DNA of 10,711 nt from an uncultured Oscillibacter sp. (GTDB taxonomy: Bacteria; Bacillota; Clostridia; Oscillospirales; Oscillospiraceae): assembly GCA_946183715.1 (NCBI GenBank), contig CAMHDB010000039.1:1-10711 (forward strand), read 5' to 3'. Below are positions 6,584 to 10,711 of this stretch, piece by piece. The translations under genes were made by a program, and so were the position numbers. The first letter of the stretch is position 1; each line of letters begins with the position of its first letter. The notes under the pieces were generated by a model. It was not told the DNA's origin and made no database searches. It was given only the letters and a program-made list of their open reading frames with translations.

Positions 6584-7248
6584 AGCTCCTCCTTCCGCGC
6601 GTTCTCGAGTACGCCGACGGCCAGCAGGCAGGCCCCCGACAGCAGGATACTCAATACGACCCAGAACGCCGCCCCGGCGTCGTCTCCGCCGCTCCAGCTC
6701 TGGTACAGCGCCGTGGAGACCGTCGCCGTGCGGGCGGGGATGTAGCCCGCGACCATCGCCGTGGCGCCGTACTCGCCCAGCGCCCGCGCGAAGGCGAGTA
6801 CCGTCCCGGCGGCGACGCCCCGCCGGCATACGGGAAGCTGTATATTCCAGAAAATCCACGCCTCCGGGCGGCCCAGCGTCCGGGCGACATCCGTCAGCCC
6901 GGCGTCGAAGCGCGCGAACGCCCCCCGCGATGCCCGGTACATCAGCGGGAACGACACCAGCGCCGACACCAGCGCGGCGGCGGGCCAGTTCATGACCAGT
7001 CGCGCGCCGAAGAACTGCCGCAACCAGTAGCCGAGCATATGCCCGGGGCCGAAACAGCGAAGGAACAGCCAGCCAATCACCGGAGGCGGCAGTACGAGCG
7101 TCAGGGTAAGAAGCGCGTCGAGGGCGCTCCGAAGCACGGGCTGCGGCAGGCGCGTCACCCGGTGGGCCGCGAAAAGTCCCGCGAAAAAGACCAGAATCGT
7201 CGACAGCAACGCGATTCGCAGAGAGTTGAGCAGGGGAAACCAGTCCAT
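6580..7248 (-). CDS. modB: ModB-like ABC transporter permease (molybdate/tungstate type)
   Basis: An integral membrane permease of 222 residues, the usual size for ModB, with about five hydrophobic segments. The first begins at FPLLNSLRIALLSTILVFF near the N-terminus and one contains LTLVLPPPVIGWLFL. The cytoplasmic coupling (EAA) loop reads ARTLGRPEAWIFWNIQLP and is followed by LAFARALGEYGATAMVAG, which is typical of ModB/CysT-type permeases. ATG 7248 has AAGGAGG six bases upstream, so the upstream in-frame Met (7275) is less likely. The stop overlaps modC by four bases, indicating translational coupling. No binding-protein gene (modA) precedes it: the next gene upstream is divergent. The complete transporter therefore needs a ModA encoded elsewhere. 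Confidence 0.85.
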   Translation of the reverse strand: MDWFPLLNSLRIALLSTILVFFAGLFAAHRVTRLPQPVLRSALDALLTLTLVLPPPVIGWLFLRCFGPGHMLGYWLRQFFGARLVMNWPAAALVSALVSFPLMYRASRGAFARFDAGLTDVARTLGRPEAWIFWNIQLPVCRRGVAAGTVLAFARALGEYGATAMVAGYIPARTATVSTALYQSWSGGDDAGAAFWVVLSILLSGACLLAVGVLENARKEEL

Positions 7249-7273
7249 GCTACGCCTCCTTCTAGCTTGCGGC

Positions 7274-7295
7274 AAGGGATTCTCCCTAATCCCTT
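7274..7295. promoter_or_regulatory. 8-bp inverted repeat in the modB leader
   Basis: AAGGGATT (7274-7281) and AATCCCTT (7288-7295) are perfectly inverted around a 6-base loop, between the predicted modB transcript start (about 7312) and the AAGGAGG site. It could be an operator for a metal-responsive repressor or a hairpin affecting translation. It is much too short to be a molybdenum-cofactor riboswitch. Confidence 0.5.
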
Positions 7296-7318
7296 ATGCG
7301 TTTTCTTTCTCCCCTCTG

Positions 7319-7347
7319 TTTATACCACATTTCCCGCCGTTTGCCAA
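7319..7347 (-). promoter_or_regulatory. Sigma-70 promoter of modBC
   Basis: On the minus strand TTGGCA (7347-7342), a 17-base spacer and TATAAA (7324-7319), extended by TGG just upstream of the -10. The predicted start near 7312 gives a leader of about 63 bases before ATG 7248. Confidence 0.75.
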
Positions 7348-7465
7348 CAGGAAAATTCGATTCTTTCCGCGAAATCCGCCGTTTCCCCGGGAAATCCGGT
7401 TTCCGGATATTTCCAGCTTCTCCGAAAAATGTTACCGAATTGTAATTTTCCTCCGGCGCTTTTTG

Positions 7466-7474
7466 TGGTATAAT
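7466..7474 (+). promoter_or_regulatory. Extended -10 promoter of the VanW-family gene
   Basis: TGG followed by a perfect TATAAT (7469-7474) forms an extended -10. No good -35 is seen at 17 bases (TTTTCC), which extended -10 promoters tolerate. The predicted start near 7481 leaves a leader of about 90 bases. The gene's AAGGAG (7558-7563) lies seven bases before ATG 7571. The promoter is divergent from that of modBC; 7325-7465 lies between them. Confidence 0.65.
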
Positions 7475-7570
7475 GGGAATGGTCGAAAAAGGGCATTGTG
7501 GGCTGTCCGCGAGGGCAGTACATTTGTGTTTCTGTTTTAGTGATATGAAATCCTTGGAAGGAGTTTTTGT

Positions 7571-9241
7571 ATGGCCAATCAACTTTCTACGGGTTCCAAC
7601 GCGGATAACGGCGCGAATCCCCCGGCCCCGGCCGAGTCTGTAGCCCAGACTGTGTCGGGCGGCGTCGGCAGGACTGTCTTTTCCATCGTGCGGACGGTGC
7701 TCGCGGCGTTCGTCATCGCGGGCGTGATTGTCTCCGCGGGCTACGCCGGACTGTGCGCCTACGCCGCCAACGGCAAATCCATCTGGCCCGGTATCAGCGT
7801 CATGGGCGTGGAGCTGAGCGGGCTGACCGTCGAGGAGGCCGCCAAAAAGCTCGATAACTTCATCGACAAGGCGCAAGTCGACCTCTACCTCTACTATATT
7901 CTCGACGAGGGCACCCACGTCGAAAACTACCGCCCGAATACCCCCGACTATTCGTTCCCCCTCCGCGACTTGGGGTTCTATCCCGATACGACGGCTATCG
8001 CGCAGGAAGCCTACGACATGAACGTGACCGACCCGGAATTTTTCTCTCTGGGCTGGCGCTACCTCACCGGCGACGGCGAGACGGAGTACGCGCCCACGCT
8101 GACCGTAGACCCCGAACAGGTGGCCTTGCGCGCGAAGGAAGTCGCCGAGGCGCTGAGCTACGACCCGACGCAAATCGAGTACAGCCGCGACGAAGAGACG
8201 CTCCGCGTCACGCTCCCGCGGAACGGGCGTTCCGTCCCCGAAGAACCGATTGCCGAAAAGCTGTCGCAGGTCGTCGAACATTCGCCGGACTTCTCCGTAG
8301 ACATCCCCTATTCCGCCGTGCCCCACGAAGTCAAGACGGCGGAGGAAATCCACGAGGACATTTACATTCCTGTTAAAAACGCGTGGTTCGACCCGAAAAC
8401 GTGGGCCGTCGCCCCGGGCGAATACGGCGTCGACTTCAACGTGGAGACCTTGCAGACCCTCATGGACGAGGGCAACCCCGGACAGACTATCGAAATGGGC
8501 CTCACCAGAGGCAAGCCGACTATCACCTACAGCGACCTGAAAGACGTGGTATTCCGTGACCTGCTGGGCGAGGCGAGCACGAAAGTCTCCGGCACGTCGG
8601 CGCGTATCAACAACGTGAAGTTAGCCGCCAAGGCCATCAACAACGCGGTCGTCAACAGCGGCGAAGTGTTCTCCTATAACGGGCGCGTGGGACGCCGCAC
8701 AGCCGCCAAGGGCTATCAGGCCGCCCCGGCGTATATCCAAGGCCTGACCGTGGACGAAATCGGCGGCGGCGTGTGCCAGCCCTCCTCGACGCTCTACCTT
8801 GCCTGCCTGCGCTCCAATATGCAGATTACGGAACGCTCCCCGCACCGCTATGTACCGGCCTACATCCCCGCCGGAATGGACGCGACCGTTTCGTGGGGCG
8901 GCCCCGACTACAAGTTTACGAACAACACGCCCTACCCGATTCTCATCAAGACGCAGTATTCCAACGGCTACCTGACCGTACAGCTCATCGGCACCAAGAC
9001 CAACAGCAACACCGTCAAAATTACGAACGAGTTCATTTCGTCCACGCAGTGGAAGACCGAATACCAGATTGACCGCTCCCTCGCGAAGGGCACGCAAAGG
9101 GTCTCCGTCACGCCCTACACCGGAAAGACGTACAAGACCTATCGCAACATCTACGACGGCAACGGCAAGCTGATTTCCAGCAAACTCGAAGCCACCAGCG
9201 TTTACAAAGTACGCAATCAGGTGATTTTGCACAATCCGTAA
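7571..9241 (+). CDS. VanW-family membrane-anchored protein with G5-like C-terminus
   Basis: A 556-residue protein probably anchored at the outer face of the membrane. A low-complexity cytoplasmic N-terminus (1-36) is followed by one hydrophobic segment (about 37-62). The region 75-340 resembles the putative peptidoglycan-binding repeats that precede VanW domains (ISVMGVELSGLTVEEAAKKL at 75-94, then two similar stretches). The VanW domain spans about 343-475 with INNVKLAAKAIN, GEVFSYNGRVGRRTAAKGY, GGGVCQPSSTLY (398-409), SPHRYVPAYIPAGMDATVSWG and TNNTPYPILI. The last 60 residues (about 495-553) resemble a G5 domain (GTQRVSVTPYTGKTYKTYRNIYD). VanW proteins occur in some vancomycin-resistance clusters but their biochemical role is unsettled, and nothing here points to resistance: vanH, vanA and vanX are absent. 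A role in cell-wall structure is inference. It is a single-gene transcription unit with its own promoter and terminator. Confidence 0.88.
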   Translation: MANQLSTGSNADNGANPPAPAESVAQTVSGGVGRTVFSIVRTVLAAFVIAGVIVSAGYAGLCAYAANGKSIWPGISVMGVELSGLTVEEAAKKLDNFIDKAQVDLYLYYILDEGTHVENYRPNTPDYSFPLRDLGFYPDTTAIAQEAYDMNVTDPEFFSLGWRYLTGDGETEYAPTLTVDPEQVALRAKEVAEALSYDPTQIEYSRDEETLRVTLPRNGRSVPEEPIAEKLSQVVEHSPDFSVDIPYSAVPHEVKTAEEIHEDIYIPVKNAWFDPKTWAVAPGEYGVDFNVETLQTLMDEGNPGQTIEMGLTRGKPTITYSDLKDVVFRDLLGEASTKVSGTSARINNVKLAAKAINNAVVNSGEVFSYNGRVGRRTAAKGYQAAPAYIQGLTVDEIGGGVCQPSSTLYLACLRSNMQITERSPHRYVPAYIPAGMDATVSWGGPDYKFTNNTPYPILIKTQYSNGYLTVQLIGTKTNSNTVKITNEFISSTQWKTEYQIDRSLAKGTQRVSVTPYTGKTYKTYRNIYDGNGKLISSKLEATSVYKVRNQVILHNP

Positions 9242-9250
9242 TAGTCCCCC

Positions 9251-9283
9251 GGGGAACCGTCCAACGGTTCCCCAGTTTTTGTT
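9251..9283 (+). terminator. Intrinsic terminator of the VanW-family gene
   Basis: GGGGAACCG (9251-9259) and CGGTTCCCC (9265-9273) form a perfect 9-bp stem with a 5-base loop, followed by AGTTTTTGTTT. It starts ten bases after the stop codon. Confidence 0.92.
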
Positions 9284-9302
9284 TCGCCCCGCATTCACGC
9301 GA

Positions 9303-9344
9303 AAAAGCAAGCCTTCCTCCAATAACGGAGGAAGGCTTGCTTTT
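9303..9344 (-). terminator. 18-bp perfect hairpin, terminator of the mini CRISPR transcript
   Basis: Arms 9303-9320 and 9327-9344 are perfectly inverted around AATAAC. On the minus strand the GC-rich stem (GCAAGCCTTCCTCC) ends in GCTTTTTC, a run of five T; on the plus strand GCTTTTG gives four. It can stop transcription from both sides, but the better T-run is on the minus strand, where it lies directly after the last CRISPR repeat and overlaps it by five bases (9340-9344). The VanW gene already has its own terminator, so this one most likely belongs to the array. Confidence 0.85.
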
Positions 9345-9496
9345 GTCCCTCATTTAGGGAAGGTATGACGGGCAAATTTACATGGAATATACAAATTCCT
9401 GCTCAAGTTTTAATCCCTCATAGGGAAGGTATGACAGTTGGGAATTTCCGACTTTACTGCTCACCGCTTGGGTTTTAATCCCTCATAGGGAAGGTA
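9340..9496 (-). CRISPR. Minimal solo CRISPR array: three repeats, two spacers
   Basis: Read on the minus strand, copies lie at 9496-9472 (25 nt, lacking the first four bases), 9435-9407 (29 nt, intact) and 9369-9340 (30 nt, changed near its end). The intact repeat begins GTCATACC, has the short palindrome TCCCT-atg-AGGGA and ends ATTAAAAC. That last octamer looks like the 8-nt 5' handle left by Cas6 in type I-B/III systems (ATTGAAAC-like), which fixes the direction as minus. Spacers are 36 nt (9471-9436) and 37 nt (9406-9370), of ordinary size and unrelated apart from a shared TGAGCAG. The degenerate last repeat keeps its stem with a longer loop (CCCT-aaatg-AGGG), and degeneracy at the trailer end is usual. 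A promoter points into the array and a terminator closes it, predicting an RNA of about 210 nt. No cas gene is in the window, so processing would need Cas6 encoded elsewhere. Only one repeat is intact, so an array remnant or an RNA regulator are both possible. Confidence 0.85.
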
Positions 9497-9540
9497 GCCG
9501 CCGCGAGACGTTAGCCGTATTGTAACGGATTCGCGGCGGC
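9497..9540. promoter_or_regulatory. Nested inverted repeats around the array promoter
   Basis: GCCGCCGCGA (9497-9506) is perfectly inverted at 9531-9540. Inside, CGTTA (9509-9513) is inverted at 9523-9527. The outer right arm fills the spacer next to the -35 box, the inner pair flanks and touches the -10 box, and the outer left arm starts at the exact base where the first CRISPR repeat breaks off. The layout suits an operator for a dimeric regulator or a cruciform, and it replaces the AT-rich leader expected of a CRISPR array. Confidence 0.7.
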
Positions 9541-9547
9541 CTGTCAA
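9519..9547 (-). promoter_or_regulatory. Near-consensus promoter of the mini CRISPR array
   Basis: On the minus strand a perfect TTGACA (9547-9542), a 17-base spacer and TACAAT (9524-9519, one change from consensus). The predicted start near 9512 lies only about 15 bases before the first repeat. No minus-strand gene other than the array lies downstream before the terminator at 9303-9344. Confidence 0.85.
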
Positions 9548-9565
9548 GCCCTTTTCGGCGAAAAT

Positions 9566-9582
9566 CGCGGAAAGTTTCCGCG
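9566..9582. promoter_or_regulatory. 17-bp palindrome between divergent promoters
   Basis: CGCGGAAA-G-TTTCCGCG is a perfect palindrome about 20 bases upstream of the -35 box of the array promoter. Its symmetry and place suit a regulator binding site, but this is unproven. Confidence 0.4.
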
Positions 9583-9613
9583 CCGTGCGGCGGGGGTTAC
9601 AATACCGGGACCA

Positions 9614-9636
9614 GTGTCAGTGTAATAACTTGACAC
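9614..9636. promoter_or_regulatory. Inverted repeat upstream of the mscS-type gene promoter
   Basis: GTGTCA (9614-9619) and TGACAC (9631-9636) are inverted around 11 bases, so the half-sites are about 17 bases apart, close to two helical turns. They lie about 20 bases upstream of the -35 box at 9657. A possible activator or repressor site; short enough to arise by chance. Confidence 0.3.
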
Positions 9637-9656
9637 CGACTTCGTACCGTTTCCGG

Positions 9657-9685
9657 TTGACATTCGCCGCGAACCCGCCTATAAT
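9657..9685 (+). promoter_or_regulatory. Consensus sigma-70 promoter of the mscS-type gene
   Basis: TTGACA (9657-9662), 17 bases and TATAAT (9680-9685) match the housekeeping consensus at every position. The start is predicted near 9692, about 48 bases before ATG 9740. It is divergent from the array promoter, with about 110 bases between the two -35 boxes. Confidence 0.92.
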
Positions 9686-9739
9686 GTCATACGGTTCCGG
9701 CCCCGCCGGAATGTACTTTGCACACAAGGAGCGTATATT

Positions 9740-10576
9740 ATGACTGTTACCTCTGTTTTGAACACGTCCATAGGCGGCTATACGCTGGGACACCTGCTTA
9801 CGGCGGGCGTCACGTTCGTTTTCTGCCTGATTGCCATCCGCGTGATAATGCGCCTCGTCAAGGGCCTCCTCGACCGGACAAGCCTCGACAAGCGCGTAAC
9901 CGGGCTCATTGCCAATATCCTGAAATACGCCATGTACGTGCTGACCGTCGTCATCGTCGCGCAGGGATTGGGCGTGAATATGTCGTCGTTCGTGGCGCTG
10001 TTGTCGGTGGTCTCCCTTGGCGTGACGCTGGCCTCGGAAAACATCCTCGGCAACTTCGCCGGAGGCCTCGTGATTTTCTCCGCGCACCCCTTCGCCATCA
10101 ATGACCTTATCGAAACTTCGGGCACCTTGGGCACCGTGGAGGAAATCGACCTGCACCATACGCGCCTGCTCACGCCCGACGGCTACAACGTCTACATCCC
10201 CAACAAGGATTTGGCGGCTACCCGGATTGTCAACTACACGCACTTTGGCCGCCGCCGCGTGACCGTCAAAGTCACGGCGTCCTACGACGCGCCGACCGAA
10301 ACCGTCCTGTCCGCGCTCCGTACCGCCGTCGCCCGGACGGAAAATATACTGCAAGACCCCGCCCCTTCCTACGTCCTCAGCGAATACGGCGCGAGCTCCA
10401 TCGAATACGCGATTTTCTGCTGGTGTCCGGCGCGGGAATACTGGACGGTTTTCTACGCCCTGACTGCCGCGTTGCGTCCGGCCTTCGAGGAGGCCGGGGT
10501 CGAAATGACCTACGACCATTTGAATGTCCATCTTGTCAACGACGCCCCCGCGAAAGTCGACATGGACAAGCGTTAA
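9740..10576 (+). CDS. Small-conductance mechanosensitive channel, MscS family
   Basis: A 278-residue channel that opens under membrane tension and releases solutes during hypo-osmotic shock. It has the minimal MscS layout: three membrane segments (about 17-38, 60-80 and the pore-lining 84-116), a beta domain after APFAIND-like HPFAIND (116-122) with TLGTVEEIDLHHTRLLTPDGYNVYIPNKDL (129-158), and an alpha/beta C-terminal domain to 265. The pore helix reads LLSVVSLGVTLASENILGNFAGGLVIF, with the Gly/Ala packing of the family. The C-terminal strand MTYDHLNVHL replaces the common IPFPQxxVHL, so the proline of that motif is missing; whether this changes gating is unknown. The ATG follows AAGGAG by eight bases. 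The stop codon is part of the ribosome binding site of the next gene, so the two are probably cotranscribed. Confidence 0.9.
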   Translation: MTVTSVLNTSIGGYTLGHLLTAGVTFVFCLIAIRVIMRLVKGLLDRTSLDKRVTGLIANILKYAMYVLTVVIVAQGLGVNMSSFVALLSVVSLGVTLASENILGNFAGGLVIFSAHPFAINDLIETSGTLGTVEEIDLHHTRLLTPDGYNVYIPNKDLAATRIVNYTHFGRRRVTVKVTASYDAPTETVLSALRTAVARTENILQDPAPSYVLSEYGASSIEYAIFCWCPAREYWTVFYALTAALRPAFEEAGVEMTYDHLNVHLVNDAPAKVDMDKR

Positions 10577-10587
10577 GGAGGTTGAAC

Positions 10588-10711
10588 ATGTCCGAACGCC
10601 ATATTGAAACCGTCTGTGTACGCGGGGCCTACCGTCCCGAAAACGGACAGCCCCGGCAGATTCCGATTATCCAGTCGACCACGTTCCAGTACGCGACCTC
10701 GCAGGACATGG
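10588..10711 (+). CDS. Cys/Met-metabolism PLP-dependent enzyme, N-terminus only
   Basis: Forty-one codons are present before the window ends. ETVCVRGAYRPENGQPRQIPIIQSTTFQYATSQDM matches the N-terminal pattern of the family that includes O-acetylhomoserine sulfhydrylase, cystathionine gamma-synthase and methionine gamma-lyase (typically THAVHxGxxPD...xxxPIYxTTxF). The form with PIIQSTTFQYATSQDM is nearest in my memory to O-acetylhomoserine (thiol)-lyase-type proteins, but the discriminating and PLP-lysine regions lie outside the window. AAGGAGG, overlapping the stop of the channel gene, precedes the ATG by six bases, indicating an operon with it. Confidence 0.75.
   Translation, partial: MSERHIETVCVRGAYRPENGQPRQIPIIQSTTFQYATSQDM

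Noticed and set aside
6584..6859. N-terminal extension of modC to an upstream ATG
   Set aside because: The added 92 residues are Arg/Gly-rich and overlap modB in another frame; ATG 6583 has a strong AGGAGG and couples to the modB stop.
7226..7234. Nine-base match (TTGAGCAGG) between the start of one CRISPR spacer and the beginning of modB
   Set aside because: A 9-base match somewhere in 10.7 kb on either strand is not rare, the flanking GAG is not a typical type I-B PAM, and pairing stops after nine bases. Kept only as a note in case seed-only targeting is studied.
7274..7295. Molybdenum-cofactor riboswitch in the modB leader
   Set aside because: The leader is only about 63 bases with one 8-bp stem, far smaller than the known Moco element.
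7286..8353. 355-codon minus-strand frame over the start of the VanW-family gene
   Set aside because: Antisense of a clear gene, crosses its promoter and lacks a ribosome binding site; composition is that of a shadow frame.
7571..9241. Vancomycin resistance locus because of the VanW domain
   Set aside because: VanW-domain proteins are common in Clostridia outside resistance clusters, and no vanH, vanA, vanX or vanRS-like neighbours are present.
9340..9496. Reading the CRISPR array on the plus strand
   Set aside because: The plus-strand repeat would end GGTATGAC, which is not handle-like, while the minus strand ends ATTAAAAC and has a matching promoter, terminator and trailer-end degeneracy.
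9617..10531. 304-codon minus-strand frame over the mscS-type gene
   Set aside because: Antisense of a recognised channel gene and would span the consensus plus-strand promoter.

Overview
The window looks like a chromosomal segment of a Gram-positive, Clostridia-type bacterium. Coding DNA is GC-rich and intergenic DNA is AT-rich. Start sites carry strong AGGAGG-type ribosome binding sites and promoters are close to the housekeeping consensus. The gene set (VanW/G5-type wall protein, LarB/LarE, a hybrid kinase with a fused solute-binding domain) fits gut Firmicutes. This taxonomic call is inference from gene content only.

Layout. Positions 14-984 are an AT-rich stretch with no convincing gene; it holds several inverted and direct repeats, including a 133-bp element with perfect 14-bp inverted ends. 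Next come three minus-strand genes: a hybrid sensor kinase (2682-5138), larB (1840-2595) and larE (985-1839). LarB and LarE carry out the first two steps in making the nickel-pincer cofactor of lactate racemase-type enzymes; larC and larA are not in the window. The kinase has its own promoter, and no separate promoter was found for larBE. After an intergenic region with a partial duplication, a minus-strand modB-modC pair (5540-7248) encodes the permease and ATPase of a molybdate/tungstate-type ABC importer. No modA is adjacent, and the ATPase has non-canonical Q-loop and signature motifs. A divergent promoter region separates modBC from a plus-strand VanW-family membrane-anchored protein (7571-9241), which ends at a textbook terminator.

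The most striking part is 9303-9582. A tiny CRISPR array (three repeat copies, only the middle one intact, two spacers of 37 and 36 nt) is read on the minus strand. It has its own near-consensus promoter (TTGACA-N17-TACAAT) and its own perfect 18-bp terminator hairpin. No cas gene is in the window. The promoter lies inside nested inverted repeats that begin exactly where the first repeat breaks off, which looks like a regulated, self-contained small-RNA unit rather than an ordinary array remnant.

Divergently from it, a consensus promoter (TTGACA-N17-TATAAT) drives a small MscS-type mechanosensitive channel gene (9740-10576). This is followed after 11 bases by the start of a Cys/Met-metabolism PLP enzyme gene that runs off the right edge. 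All calls come from reading the sequence; no database search was run.
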